Part shown: positions 15,559 to 25,294 of the stretch, piece after piece
Position numbering within the stretch: the stretch's first letter is position 1
Layout: every line of letters begins with the position of its first letter
Source of the DNA: an uncultured Rhodospirillales bacterium
GTDB lineage: Bacteria > Pseudomonadota > Alphaproteobacteria > ATCC43930 > CGMCC-115725
Length of the DNA stretch: 64,000 nucleotides
Direction: 5' to 3'
Assembly: GCA_903822185.1 (NCBI GenBank)
Contig: CAIJOA010000034.1
Location: 28,530-92,529 of the forward strand
Position numbers and translations under genes: made by a program
Notes under the pieces: generated by a model
What the model saw: the letters and a program-made list of their open reading frames with translations, nothing else
Database searches by the model: none
What the model was told of the DNA's origin: nothing

Positions 15559-17436
15559 TCAGGCGTCGCTTTCGGCTTCTTCCATCGCCTGCGCGGCGGC
15601 CATCCATTTCGCCTCGGCCGCGGCAAGCGATGCGGCCAGATCGGCCTGTTCGCGCAGTAATTTCTCGATCCCCGCGCCACCTTCGTAGGTCGTCGGATCG
15701 GCCAGCCGATCGTCGATGACCTTTTTCTTGGCCGTCAGGTCGCTCATGATCTTTTCGGTCGCACGCACTTCCTTGCGCAGCGGCTCGATCTCACGGCGGC
15801 GGCCGGCCGAGGCCTTACGATCGTCACGGCGTTGCTTTTTCTCCGCCTTCGACAACGGCGGCTCCGACGAGGTGGACGGCGCCAAGAGCGCACGCCGGTA
15901 ATCTTCAAGATCGCCGTCATACGGTTTGACGGTGCCGTCGCCGACCATCCATAGCCGGTCGGCGGTCAGCGACAATAAATGCCAGTCATGGCTGATGAGA
16001 ACCACCGCGCCGGCGAATTCATTGATCGCCTGTACCAACGCCTCGCGCGCTTCGATATCGAGATGGTTGGTTGGTTCGTCGAGGATTAGCAGGGGCGGGG
16101 CATCGACCGTCATGATCGCAAAGGTCAGCCGCGCCTTCTCGCCGCCCGACAGTTTTTCGGCATCGACGAAGACCTTATCGACGCCGAAACCAAAGCGGGC
16201 AAGTCGCGCCCGCACCGCTTCGGGTGTCGCTTTCGGCATCAGCCGGGTCAGATGATCGAATGGCGTCGCCTTCGGATCGAGCTCTTCGATCTGATGCTGG
16301 GCGAAATAGCCGCAACGGAAACGCGGCGCGCGCCGGACCTCGCCCGTGCTCGGCTGCAGTCGTCCCGCAAGCAGACGCGCAAAGGTGGATTTGCCGTTGC
16401 CGTTCGCGCCGAGCAAAGCGATACGGTCGTCGGGATCGAGGCGCAAATCGAGATGGCTGAGGATCGGCTTTCCGGTTTCGTATCCGACGGCAGCGCGATC
16501 GATATTGACCAGCGGCGGCGCCAGTTCCTGCGGCTCGGGGAAAACGAACCTGACCGGCGGTTCTTCGGCTGACAGCGAAATCGGTTCCAACTTGGCAAGG
16601 GCCTTAATGCGGCTTTGTGCCTGCCGGGCCTTGGTCGCCTTGGCGCGGAAGCGATCGACGAAGTCCTGCAGGCGCTTACGCTCGCTTTCCTGCCGGGACG
16701 CCAACGACTTCTGGCGCGACATCGTCTCGCGCCGCAGCCGGGTGAAGGCTTCGTAGCCTCCCGTATATAAGGTGAGCTTCAACTCACCGAGATGAAGGAT
16801 ATGGTCGGCGACCTCGTCGAGGAACTGCCGGTCATGGCTGACCAGCAGCAAGGTCTTCGGATAACGGCGGAGGAACTCGGCCAGCCAGATCGACGCTTCA
16901 AGATCGAGATGGTTGGTCGGTTCGTCGAGCAGCAGAACATCGGGTTCCGAGAACAAGGCCGCCGCGAGCGCGACGCGCATGCGCCAACCACCGGAGAAAG
17001 TCGAAAGCGGCCGGTTCTGCGCTTCGTGATCGAAGCCGAGGCCGTTGAGAATGCCGGCCGCCCGCGCCGGCGCCGAATGAGCATCGATGGCGGCAAGCGC
17101 TTCGTGAATATCGGCGACGCGCAGGCCGTCGGTCGTGGTTTCGGCTTCTTCAAAAAGCTTGGTGCGGCGCTCATCGGCCTCGACCACCATTTCCAGCGGC
17201 GTGGTCTTGCCCGCTGGCGCTTCCTGGGCGACGAAGCCGATACGCGCGCCGTTGGGCAGGCTGACTTCGCCGCCGTCCGGCTGCAGCGTGCCGCGAATGA
17301 GTTCGAGCAGCGTCGATTTGCCCGCGCCGTTGCGCCCGATCAGACCGACTTTCCAGCCGTCGGCGATTTGCACCGTGGTGGCGTCAAGCAGCGTCCGCCC
17401 GGCAATGCGGTATGTAAGATCCGATATGGTCAGCAT
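15559..17436 (-). CDS. ABC-F family ATPase (YheS/Uup-like ribosome-associated factor)
   Basis: 625 aa with two ATP-binding cassettes and no membrane segment. Cassette 1: Walker A GRNGAGKST, signature TFSGGWRMR, Walker B LLLDEPTNHLD. Cassette 2: Walker A GANGNGKST, signature LSGGEKARL, Walker B LILDEPTNHLD. A charged linker (RRETMSRQKSLASRQESE) lies between them. The basic, coiled C-terminal tail (EKKQRRDDRKASAGRRR onward) is like the Uup/YheS C-terminal domain. ABC-F proteins act on ribosomes during translation; the particular substrate event is not predictable here. Confidence 0.9.
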   Translation of the reverse strand: MLTISDLTYRIAGRTLLDATTVQIADGWKVGLIGRNGAGKSTLLELIRGTLQPDGGEVSLPNGARIGFVAQEAPAGKTTPLEMVVEADERRTKLFEEAETTTDGLRVADIHEALAAIDAHSAPARAAGILNGLGFDHEAQNRPLSTFSGGWRMRVALAAALFSEPDVLLLDEPTNHLDLEASIWLAEFLRRYPKTLLLVSHDRQFLDEVADHILHLGELKLTLYTGGYEAFTRLRRETMSRQKSLASRQESERKRLQDFVDRFRAKATKARQAQSRIKALAKLEPISLSAEEPPVRFVFPEPQELAPPLVNIDRAAVGYETGKPILSHLDLRLDPDDRIALLGANGNGKSTFARLLAGRLQPSTGEVRRAPRFRCGYFAQHQIEELDPKATPFDHLTRLMPKATPEAVRARLARFGFGVDKVFVDAEKLSGGEKARLTFAIMTVDAPPLLILDEPTNHLDIEAREALVQAINEFAGAVVLISHDWHLLSLTADRLWMVGDGTVKPYDGDLEDYRRALLAPSTSSEPPLSKAEKKQRRDDRKASAGRRREIEPLRKEVRATEKIMSDLTAKKKVIDDRLADPTTYEGGAGIEKLLREQADLAASLAAAEAKWMAAAQAMEEAESDA

Positions 17437-17494
17437 GGGGCTATTCTAGCGTGTTGCGCGCGCTCTGCTATTGTCGAAGCAGGAGAAAATGAAG

Positions 17495-18103
17495 ATGAGC
17501 GACGATATCCAAGCCCAATCGGCGATTCGCCATGTGGTCGAAAACTGGGTGGTCTATCGGGATTCCGGGAATTGGGACCGATTTCGTACCGTGTGGCATG
17601 AAGACGCACGCATGCACTCGACCTGGTTTCGCGGCAGCGCCGAAGATTTCATCAGCCATGCGGCGAAGTCCTGGGGCAAGGGTGGGGTGAGTTGCCATTT
17701 CCTCGGCGGTTCCGCGATCGAGATCGTCGGCAATCGCGCTATCGCCCAGACCAAGAAGCGCATCGATTCACGTCAGACGCTTGAAGGTGTGGTCTGCGAC
17801 GTTGTGGTGACAGGCCGGTTCTACCAATTTTTCGAGAAGCGCGACGGCCGGTGGGCGATCGTCCTTCACCAGGGCATTTATGAGAAAGATCGCGCCGACC
17901 CGGTCGATCCGAATGCGAAACTGACGCTCGATCCGGCGCTGCTGGCGCAATTCCCCGAAGGCTATCGCCATCTCGCCTATGGCCAGACCAAATCAGGCTT
18001 CGAGGTGATGCGCGATTTACCGGGGCTGCGCGGTGCCTCCGTCGAGCGGCTTTATGCGGCCGGTGCGTCCTTTCTCACAGGTAACGCGGCCTATTACGAG
18101 TGA
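17495..18103 (+). CDS. NTF2/SnoaL-like domain protein (SnoaL_4 type)
   Basis: 202 aa. The first two-thirds read as the NTF2-like cone fold: [41 protein letters not shown], then alternating strands ([36 protein letters not shown]). Related proteins include small dehydratases, cyclases and isomerases of unknown substrate. AGGAG sits nine bases before the ATG at 17495. The stop overlaps the GTG of recQ, so the two are cotranscribed although no functional link is obvious. Confidence 0.75.
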   Translation: MSDDIQAQSAIRHVVENWVVYRDSGNWDRFRTVWHEDARMHSTWFRGSAEDFISHAAKSWGKGGVSCHFLGGSAIEIVGNRAIAQTKKRIDSRQTLEGVVCDVVVTGRFYQFFEKRDGRWAIVLHQGIYEKDRADPVDPNAKLTLDPALLAQFPEGYRHLAYGQTKSGFEVMRDLPGLRGASVERLYAAGASFLTGNAAYYE

Positions 18104-19941
18104 CCTCATCCGATGACATGGCGACAGCAGCCCTGACGCTGCTGCGCGAAACATTCGGCTATCCCGAGTTTCGCGGTTATCAGGCCGACATCATCCGCCA
18201 CGTTTCGGAGGGCGGCGACGCGCTGGTGCTGATGCCGACCGGTGGCGGCAAGTCGCTATGCTATCAAATCCCGGCTCTGCTGCGGCCCGGCATTGGCATC
18301 GTTGTCTCGCCGCTGATCGCACTGATGAAAGATCAAGTCGATGCGCTGCGTCAGCTCGGCGTGCGCGCGGCCTATCTCAATTCGAGCCTCAGTCTTCCAG
18401 AAGCTTCCGAGGTCGAGCGCGGCATGCGCGACGGCTCGCTCGATCTCGTTTATATCGCGCCGGAACGGCTGGTGACGCCGCGATGCCTCGATCTGCTGAC
18501 CAAGTGCAAGCCGGCGCTTTTCGCCATCGACGAGGCGCATTGCGTTTCGCAATGGGGCCATGATTTCCGGCCTGAATATCTCAAGCTTTCGGTCCTGCAC
18601 GAGCAGTTCCCGACGGTACCGCGCATCGCCTTAACCGCGACGGCGGATGGGCCGACGCGCAGCGATATTCTCGAACGGTTGGGCCTCCAGAATTCGCGCA
18701 TCTTCGCCGCCAGTTTCGATCGACCGAACATCCGCTATCGCGTCGCGGGCAAGAACGAACCGAAAAGCCAGTTGTTCGAATTTCTCCAAGCCGAGCATCC
18801 GACCGACGCCGGCATCGTCTATTGCCTGTCACGCAAGCGCGTCGAAGAAGTGGCGACGTTTCTTTGCACCAAGGGCCGCGTCGCTTTGCCCTATCATGCA
18901 GGCCTTGATCCCGGCATGCGCGAGCGCAACCAGGATCGGTTTCTGAAGGACGAAGGTATCGTGATGGTCGCGACCATCGCCTTCGGCATGGGTATCGACA
19001 AACCGAACGTGCGCTTCGTCGCTCATCTCGATGCGCCGAAGACGTTGGAGGCTTATTACCAGGAGACGGGCCGCGCCGGCCGCGACGGTCTGCCGGCCAA
19101 TGCCTGGATGACCTACGGCATGGCCGATATCGTCACCCTGTTGTCGTTGATGGAAAGCGGCAACCTGTCGGAACGGCAGCGCCGCATCGAACGGCAAAAA
19201 TTGGATGCGTTACTTGGCTATTGCGAGACGCCCAAATGCCGGCGCCAGGTCCTGCTCAGCTATTTCGGCGAGCGCGATCATCCGCCTTGCGGCAACTGCG
19301 ATAACTGTCTGCGGCCGGTGCGGGTGTGGGACGGTCTGGTCGCGGCGCAAAAAGCGATCTCCGCCGTCGTCCGGACCGGACAGCGTTTCGGCGCAGCTTA
19401 TTTGATCGACGTGTTGCTGGGTAAGGCGACGGAACGGATCAAAGGCTTCGGCCACGACCAGTTGAAGACGTTCGGCGTCGGGGTCGAGCTTCGCAAGGAG
19501 GAGTGGCAGGCGGTTTTCCGTCAGCTGGTGGCGATGGGGCATCTGGCTGTCGATGTTGAAGGCCATGGCGGGCTCTACACCAACGAGAGCGCGACCGGCG
19601 TGTTGCGTGGCCAAGTTCCGGTGACCTTACGCAGCGACGTCAACGAACCGAAACGCCGCGAGAAACGCTCATTGCCGGCGGCTGCCGATGCGATGAACTC
19701 ACCGGAAGACGAAAAGCTCTGGCAGGCGTTACGCGCGTTGCGCCTCTCGCTGGCGCGCGAGCAAGGCGTGCCGCCTTACGTGATCTTCCATGACGCGACG
19801 CTCGCCGACATGGTCCATCGCCGGCCTGGCAATCTCATTGCCCTGTCGGAAATTCCAGGTATCGGCGCGAGCAAGCTCAAACGCTATGGCGACATCTTCC
19901 TGAAAACGATCGCCGAGACCGCCGTCGAAACGGCCGACTAG
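18100..19941 (+). CDS. recQ: ATP-dependent DNA helicase RecQ
   Basis: 613 aa from a GTG overlapping the upstream stop (ATG at 18118 is an alternative). SF2 helicase motifs: [10 protein letters not shown] (motif 0), [14 protein letters not shown] (motif I), DEAH in [15 protein letters not shown] (motif II and aromatic loop), and [10 protein letters not shown] (motif VI). The RQC zinc site is seen as four cysteines (CETPKCRRQ ... CGNCDNC). A C-terminal HRDC domain ([19 protein letters not shown], then [13 protein letters not shown]) completes the architecture. It unwinds DNA 3'-to-5' in recombination and fork repair. Confidence 0.95.
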   Translation: MTSSDDMATAALTLLRETFGYPEFRGYQADIIRHVSEGGDALVLMPTGGGKSLCYQIPALLRPGIGIVVSPLIALMKDQVDALRQLGVRAAYLNSSLSLPEASEVERGMRDGSLDLVYIAPERLVTPRCLDLLTKCKPALFAIDEAHCVSQWGHDFRPEYLKLSVLHEQFPTVPRIALTATADGPTRSDILERLGLQNSRIFAASFDRPNIRYRVAGKNEPKSQLFEFLQAEHPTDAGIVYCLSRKRVEEVATFLCTKGRVALPYHAGLDPGMRERNQDRFLKDEGIVMVATIAFGMGIDKPNVRFVAHLDAPKTLEAYYQETGRAGRDGLPANAWMTYGMADIVTLLSLMESGNLSERQRRIERQKLDALLGYCETPKCRRQVLLSYFGERDHPPCGNCDNCLRPVRVWDGLVAAQKAISAVVRTGQRFGAAYLIDVLLGKATERIKGFGHDQLKTFGVGVELRKEEWQAVFRQLVAMGHLAVDVEGHGGLYTNESATGVLRGQVPVTLRSDVNEPKRREKRSLPAAADAMNSPEDEKLWQALRALRLSLAREQGVPPYVIFHDATLADMVHRRPGNLIALSEIPGIGASKLKRYGDIFLKTIAETAVETAD

Positions 19942-19943
19942 TC

Positions 19944-20873
19944 TTAGGCGACGGCCCGCGCCGTGGTTTCGGTCTTCAGCCGCTTACGGAAAAGATTCGA
20001 GATTGCCATCCGCGCCGCCTTGAACGAGCTGTTGTCTTGGGCTGCGCGGTGGACGAGATCGATCGAGATCGTGCGCGTCGATTTGAGCGGAATACGAACG
20101 AGTGATCCTTCGCGGGTTTCGTCAGGCGCGCTCAGCGCGGGCAGAATCGCAACCCCGACGCCTGCCCGAACCATCAATTTCGTCGCGCCGACGCAATCGG
20201 AGATGGCGACAACATTCGGCTGCAGTCCGCGATCGGTGAACATCGACTGCACCAGTTCGCCGTATCCGGCACGGGGCTCGTTGATGACGAGCGCTTCGGC
20301 AAGCAGCTCGTCCATTTCGACGCCGCCGGCTTTCTGACTCAAGCGATGACCCGGTGGAACGAAGATCGCCATGTCGATCTCGCCGACGCATTCGCGGTGC
20401 AGCTCGGGAAGGATGCGATGGGGATGGATCTCGACCACGATTCCCAATTCGAGCGCGTCCTGCAGGACCATTCGTTGAACTTTTGGCGAAGGCGCAGTCA
20501 CAAGTTCGAGCCGCGTCTTGGTCAGGGGCGGATGCAGCGATTCAAGCGCCAGCGGCACGGCGAAAGGCGAGATGCCGGAACTGACGCCGAGTGAAAGGCT
20601 TTGATCCGCACCATGGCGCAATTGGCGGGCGACGTCGTGAAGCCCGGACATGCTGCCGAGGGCCTGCTCTGCCTGGGCGAGAAACTTTCTGCCCAGGAAA
20701 GTGACACTGACATCGTTCATCGAACGCAGGAACAAGGGAAAACCCAATTCCTCTTCGAGCAGCATCACTTGCTGGCTGATCGAGGGTTGGGACAGTCGCA
20801 GACGTTTGGCGGCGCGGCTGAACCCGCGTTCGTCACGGACGGCGATGGCGTAACGCAATTGACGTTCGTTCAT
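19944..20873 (-). CDS. LysR-type transcriptional regulator
   Basis: 309 aa. N-terminal winged helix: RQLRYAIAVRDERGFSRAAKR then LSQPSISQQVMLLEEELGFPLF. A periplasmic-binding-like effector domain follows from about residue 90 (LSLGVSSGISPFAVPLAL). It is divergent from the hydrolase/ABC/LLM operon beginning at 21077, the classical LTTR arrangement, so it most likely senses a compound handled by that operon and also represses itself. Convergent with recQ (two bases between stops). Confidence 0.92.
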   Translation of the reverse strand: MNERQLRYAIAVRDERGFSRAAKRLRLSQPSISQQVMLLEEELGFPLFLRSMNDVSVTFLGRKFLAQAEQALGSMSGLHDVARQLRHGADQSLSLGVSSGISPFAVPLALESLHPPLTKTRLELVTAPSPKVQRMVLQDALELGIVVEIHPHRILPELHRECVGEIDMAIFVPPGHRLSQKAGGVEMDELLAEALVINEPRAGYGELVQSMFTDRGLQPNVVAISDCVGATKLMVRAGVGVAILPALSAPDETREGSLVRIPLKSTRTISIDLVHRAAQDNSSFKAARMAISNLFRKRLKTETTARAVA

Positions 20874-20972
20874 ACTGTATCCCCCGTGCGGGACGCGATC
20901 CCGCGCCTATCAACTTCAGTGTTGAACTACAGCGGTTTAAGCAAATCATATGCCGTATCGACAGGGTACCCG

Positions 20973-20995
20973 ATAAGCCTGTCCTATTGGCTGAT
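20973..20995. promoter_or_regulatory. candidate LysR-type operator (T-N11-A dyad)
   Basis: ATAAGCC at 20973 and GGCTGAT at 20989 form an imperfect dyad with nine bases between. T20974 and A20986 fit the T-N11-A core of LTTR sites. It lies in the 203-bp divergent region between the LysR gene and the operon at 21077. Assignment is by position and symmetry only. Confidence 0.4.
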
Positions 20996-21076
20996 ATATT
21001 TTCGCTCTTGGACCGCGAGGCTCCTGCCGGGTTAGCGTAGTGCACAGGCCCCGATCTAACTGACAGGAGACGCCGT

Positions 21077-21931
21077 ATGCCCAAGGTAAAGATTCCCAAT
21101 GGCTTGGAACTCTACTACGAGGTGCATGGCGAGGGTGATCCCCTTGTTCTCGTCGCCGGCACGGGGTCGCACTGGCAGAAATGGGGCATGTATCAACTCC
21201 CGTTTTTCGCCAAGCATTACAAGACCATCGTCTATGATCATCGCGGCACCGGTAAATCGGACATGCCGGATGTACCCTACACGATCCCGATGTTCGCCGA
21301 CGATCTGGCGCAACTGCTCAATGCAATCGGCATCAAAGAACGGGCGCACATTGTCGGTCATTCTATGGGCGGCCAGGTTTCTCAGCAATTCGCGATCGAT
21401 TTCCCCGATAAGGTGAATGGCCTCGTTCTGGCCGATACCGGCTCAGGCCCGTTCGATGGGCATGACTTCGAGCGCGGTATTCCGATCGATACCTGCATGA
21501 CCTTCTCGCGGGTCGATGGCTCGGTCGCGGAACGTCTCAAGGATTCTCACCTGGGCGAGTTCTGGTACACGCCTGAATTCCGCAAATCCCAGCCCGAAAT
21601 CATGGCGAAGATCATCGAAGTTGCGATGGCCGATCCGCCGCCGCTGAAGCCCTATCTCCGCCACATCATCGCCCGGCAGAATTTTAACGTCACGAACAAG
21701 CTGGACCGGATCATCTGCCCGACGCTGATCATGGTCGGCGAAGACGACAAATTCGCCGAAGGCACGGGGGCATTCATCAAGCAGTGTCGCCACCTTTATA
21801 CGAAGATCCGGGGCTCCAAGCTGGTCGTCGTGCCGCATGCGCGCCACGGCATTTTCTGGGAACAGCCGGAATTCGTGAATAAGACGATCCACGAATTCCT
21901 TAAAACCATCAAACCTGCGGCCGCGCATTGA
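21077..21931 (+). CDS. alpha/beta-fold hydrolase
   Basis: 284 aa cytoplasmic protein. Oxyanion region DPLVLVAGTGSHWQKW, YDHRGTGKSD, nucleophile elbow GHSMGG (Ser), acid in MVGEDDKFAEG, and catalytic His in HARHGIFWEQP. This is the layout of C-C bond hydrolases, esterases and enol-lactonases of the 3-oxoadipate enol-lactonase/MhpC type. Strong SD (CAGGAG) before the ATG. First gene of the five-gene operon; its stop overlaps the TTG start of the binding-protein gene. Confidence 0.88.
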   Translation: MPKVKIPNGLELYYEVHGEGDPLVLVAGTGSHWQKWGMYQLPFFAKHYKTIVYDHRGTGKSDMPDVPYTIPMFADDLAQLLNAIGIKERAHIVGHSMGGQVSQQFAIDFPDKVNGLVLADTGSGPFDGHDFERGIPIDTCMTFSRVDGSVAERLKDSHLGEFWYTPEFRKSQPEIMAKIIEVAMADPPPLKPYLRHIIARQNFNVTNKLDRIICPTLIMVGEDDKFAEGTGAFIKQCRHLYTKIRGSKLVVVPHARHGIFWEQPEFVNKTIHEFLKTIKPAAAH

Positions 21932-23028
21932 GCGCCCGCCGGGCGAGCTGGAGAATAAGACGGGTTCTGGCGGCACTTTTGTTGTGCGGTGTCGCGTCAG
22001 TTTCTCAGGCGGCGACGCTCGATCAACTCGTCGCCGGCGCGAAGAGCGAAAGCGAACTACGCGTCACGCTGTTCCCCCGGATCACGCCCGATGTCGTGAA
22101 GAAGCTCGAGGCAGCATTCAATGCGCGCTACGGCACACAGGTTACCATTAGCGCCGATCTGACCGGCAGCTATTCGGAAAAGGCGGCGCAGGGCGTTATC
22201 GAATATAAATCCGGCGCGCGTACTTCTTATGACGCAATGGTGCTGCCGGAACAGGCTTTTGCCGCGCTCGACACGGCCAAGGCGATCGAACCGATCGACG
22301 GCTGGGATGCGATGCTTCCCGAAGGTACCAATAAGACGGTTAGTCCCGGTCCTATCGCCGGGCGTGGGTTCGTGACGTATGATCAATATTGGGGTTATGC
22401 CTATAACCCGGAAAAGATCACCAAGGCGGAGCTGCCGACGACGCTAACGGCCGCTGCCGATCCTAAATACGCCGGCAAGCTGGCGATCTCCGATTTCGCA
22501 AGCAACTGGACCTATGCGCTGCTTGCCTATACGCCCGAAGAATTCTTGAAAATTGCGGCGGGCCTCGGCCGCAACCGCGCGGCGATGCTTCATCCCATCC
22601 AGATGGCGCAACATGTCGCTCTCGGCGAATACGCCGTCGGTTTGTTTCAAAGCACTGAACAGGTCATTGCCGTCAACCAGAAGGGTCCGAAGATCGTGGC
22701 GGCTCTGTGGGGTGATGTCGTGCCCCGCGGCAAGTTGCTCTACACCGTTCGCAAAGGCGCGCGTGCCCCGAATGCGGCAAAGCTCTTTACGCTCTGGATG
22801 ACGGGCCGCGAGGCGGTGACCTTGTCTGGCGGGGCGATCGATCTGGGCAGTGCGCTCTATCCTGGCACCGAAGCGATCGACCAGGCATTGGCGATGGCGA
22901 AGGAGACGGGCGCAAAGCCGGTTTCGTTCTTCGACAATGACGAGCAATACGCAAAACTCAACTGGCTCTCCACCAAGGTCGGAACCGATTATACGCGCAA
23001 TCTGACCAATGCCATCCGAGGCCAATAA
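21928..23028 (+). CDS. extracellular substrate-binding protein of an iron/putrescine-type ABC importer
   Basis: 366 aa starting at TTG (overlapping the hydrolase stop), with an N-terminal basic stretch and hydrophobic core (VLAALLLCGVASVSQAA), so exported. The mature part resembles FbpA/PotD-type class II binding proteins: DQLVAGAKSESELRVTLFPR at the start, AALDTAKAIEPIDGWDAMLP, and AKLFTLWMTGREAVTLSGGA near the C-terminus. The ligand is probably not free iron, because the operon carries catabolic enzymes. No lipobox cysteine follows the signal in lipoprotein context. Confidence 0.82.
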   Translation: MSARRASWRIRRVLAALLLCGVASVSQAATLDQLVAGAKSESELRVTLFPRITPDVVKKLEAAFNARYGTQVTISADLTGSYSEKAAQGVIEYKSGARTSYDAMVLPEQAFAALDTAKAIEPIDGWDAMLPEGTNKTVSPGPIAGRGFVTYDQYWGYAYNPEKITKAELPTTLTAAADPKYAGKLAISDFASNWTYALLAYTPEEFLKIAAGLGRNRAAMLHPIQMAQHVALGEYAVGLFQSTEQVIAVNQKGPKIVAALWGDVVPRGKLLYTVRKGARAPNAAKLFTLWMTGREAVTLSGGAIDLGSALYPGTEAIDQALAMAKETGAKPVSFFDNDEQYAKLNWLSTKVGTDYTRNLTNAIRGQ

Positions 23029-23064
23029 ACGGGTGCTGGTAACCGGATGATGGGCGAGGCGTAG

Positions 23065-24831
23065 GTGTCCAGCGGCTTGATCGAGATACCGGTCGTCCGA
23101 TCCGTCTCGCGCCGCTGGACCTTGCCGACATGGGATGCCGGACTCTTTATCTGCGCCGCCATCGCCTGGTCCGCGGCTATCTTCATCCTCGTTCTGCTTG
23201 GGCTTGTCATCTGGATGAGCTTCATTCCGGGACTTCCCGGCGATCCCGGCCTCACGCTCGATAACTACGCTGACGTTCTTTTCCACAACACGGTTTTCAT
23301 CGCCCTCGGAAATAGCCTTGTCGTCGGCATTGGTACCGTCGTGATCAATATCCTTTTCGCGGTGCCGATCGCCTGGCTGGTCGAACGGACCGACCTTCCC
23401 GGCAAGACGCTGATCATCACGCTGATTGCGTTGAGCATTCTCATTCCTGGTTTTCTCAAGGCGATGGGTTGGATCTTGCTGTTGAGCCCGCAGATCGGGA
23501 TGGCGAATGTCTTTCTGATCGATTTGTTCGGCCTCAAGACTGCGCCGTTCAATATTTATGGCCTCGGCGGCGTGATCCTGATCCAGGGGCTGACCTTCAC
23601 GCCGGCAATGTTCTTTCTGATTAGCGGCAGCATGCGGTCGGTCGATCCGACGCTCGAAGAGGCTGCATCAATGGCCGGTGCGTCCCGGTTGAAGACGATC
23701 GTGCGGATAACGGCGCCTTTACTGTGGCCGGCGATTCTTGCTGCGCTGATCTATAATTTCGTTTCGGCGATGTCGCTTTACGAGATCGCAGCGCTGCTCC
23801 TGGGCAATCGCACGCCGGTGCTATCAACGGAATTGTTCCTCAACGTCCGGTCGGCGGGCGGCACGATCAATCTCGCTGCGGCGGCCGTCTATGGCGTGTT
23901 TATGATGGCGATCGCGATCGGCGCGTTATGGGTTTACGCCCGCGTGACGCGGCGTGCCGAACGCTATGCGGTTGTGAGCGGCAAGAGCTATCGGCCATCG
24001 CTGGTGAAACTGGGCCAGTGGCGCTGGCTCGCTTTCGGCTTCATCGCGTTTTTCTTGCTGCTCGACGAATTTCTGCCGCTTCTCACGCTGTTATGGATGT
24101 CGCTTTTGCCGTCGCTTGAAATGCCGTCGGTCGCGGCATTCCAGCATGCGGGGTTCGGACGTTATCGCGATGCCTGGAACCTTCTCGGCGGCTGGGGAGT
24201 CTTCGGCAACACGGTCGCACTCCTCGTCATCAGCTCGGTATCGGTCGTTATCGTCTCGCTCGCGATCTCGATCATCACTATGCGCTCCCGTCTGCCGGGG
24301 CGGCGTGCGCTCGATGCTATTGCCATGCTGCCGCATGCGGTTCCCGGCATCGCCTTTGCCTTCGCGCTGCTCGTCTTCGGTATTCTCCTCAACCGCTTCG
24401 TCGGGCTGCCGCTCTATGGCAGCCTTTCGATTATCTTCCTCGGCGTGTTGGTCGAACGTATTCCGTTCTGTACCCGGATCACCAATGCGGCGTTGCTACA
24501 GCTTCACAAGGAAATCGACGAAGCCGCGGGGATTTGTGGTGCGACGCGTCTTCAGACGATTTTCCGCATCATCGTGCCTTTGATCGCGCCGTCGCTGGCT
24601 TATTCCGCGACGTGGATCGCATTGCTGGCGCTGCGTGAGGTGACGATTCCACTGTTGTTGTCGGGTCCCGAGAACGTCGTCGTCTCGGTTCGTATCTGGA
24701 CGCTCTGGGCAACCGGCCAATATGGCGCGGCGGCGGCGGCGGCGATCGGCGTTTCGATGTTCGTTCTCGTCGCGATCCTCATGCCATCGATCCGCTTCGG
24801 CGTGCGCGCTTGGCGCGGCATCGGCACTTAA
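23065..24831 (+). CDS. ABC transporter permease with two fused permease domains (FbpB/AfuB type)
   Basis: 588 aa from a GTG at 23065, with about twelve membrane helices in two halves. Each half contains an EAA loop: EEAASMAGASRLKTIVRITA in the first, DEAAGICGATRLQTIFRIIV in the second. This internal duplication is characteristic of ferric-iron-type permeases. It lies 36 bp after the binding-protein gene. The expected ATPase gene (FbpC/PotA type) is not present on either side; the next gene is SnoaL-like. Confidence 0.9.
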   Translation: MSSGLIEIPVVRSVSRRWTLPTWDAGLFICAAIAWSAAIFILVLLGLVIWMSFIPGLPGDPGLTLDNYADVLFHNTVFIALGNSLVVGIGTVVINILFAVPIAWLVERTDLPGKTLIITLIALSILIPGFLKAMGWILLLSPQIGMANVFLIDLFGLKTAPFNIYGLGGVILIQGLTFTPAMFFLISGSMRSVDPTLEEAASMAGASRLKTIVRITAPLLWPAILAALIYNFVSAMSLYEIAALLLGNRTPVLSTELFLNVRSAGGTINLAAAAVYGVFMMAIAIGALWVYARVTRRAERYAVVSGKSYRPSLVKLGQWRWLAFGFIAFFLLLDEFLPLLTLLWMSLLPSLEMPSVAAFQHAGFGRYRDAWNLLGGWGVFGNTVALLVISSVSVVIVSLAISIITMRSRLPGRRALDAIAMLPHAVPGIAFAFALLVFGILLNRFVGLPLYGSLSIIFLGVLVERIPFCTRITNAALLQLHKEIDEAAGICGATRLQTIFRIIVPLIAPSLAYSATWIALLALREVTIPLLLSGPENVVVSVRIWTLWATGQYGAAAAAAIGVSMFVLVAILMPSIRFGVRAWRGIGT

Positions 24832-24841
24832 AGGAAGGGCT

Positions 24842-25294
24842 ATGGACGCAGAATCGCGGCGCATCATCGAATGGGATTGTCAGCAAGTTTTGACGCGTTT
24901 CATCAATTGCCTCGATGCGCGGGATTATGACGGTCTTTCCGCATGTTTCGCGCCGGATGGAGTCTGGTTTCGCCCAGGTGGACCCGTTCGCGAGCCGAGT
25001 GCCATCCATGCTGCGGTCGCCGGCCGTCCCGATCCCGCGTCGCTCACGATCCGTCATGTCATCAGCAATATCGTCGTCGATCCACTCGATGAGGACCATG
25101 CCGAGGCCGTGACCTATCTGACCGTCTATCGTTATGAGGGCGCGCCCTCTGAAAAGGGGCTGGCGCCTTTGCTCGGTCCTTACATGGTTGGTGTCTCGAC
25201 CAACAAGCTGGTCCGCGTCGGCACCAAATGGCGGATTTCCGAAAAGCGGACGCAACGCATTTTCGAGCGTAGCGCATCACAGGGGCCATCATGA
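24842..25294 (+). CDS. SnoaL/NTF2-like domain protein
   Basis: 150 aa. NTF2-like pattern: LTRFINCLDARDYDGLSACF, APDGVWFRPGGPVREPSAI, an ITRHVISN-type strand (here LTIRHVISNIVVDP), and the closing strand VGTKWRISEKRTQRIFE. Members are often the small subunit of aromatic-ring dioxygenases, dehydratases or isomerases. A GGAAGG ribosome-binding site precedes the ATG. The stop overlaps the start of the LLM gene (ATGA), so the two products may be needed together. Confidence 0.75.
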   Translation: MDAESRRIIEWDCQQVLTRFINCLDARDYDGLSACFAPDGVWFRPGGPVREPSAIHAAVAGRPDPASLTIRHVISNIVVDPLDEDHAEAVTYLTVYRYEGAPSEKGLAPLLGPYMVGVSTNKLVRVGTKWRISEKRTQRIFERSASQGPS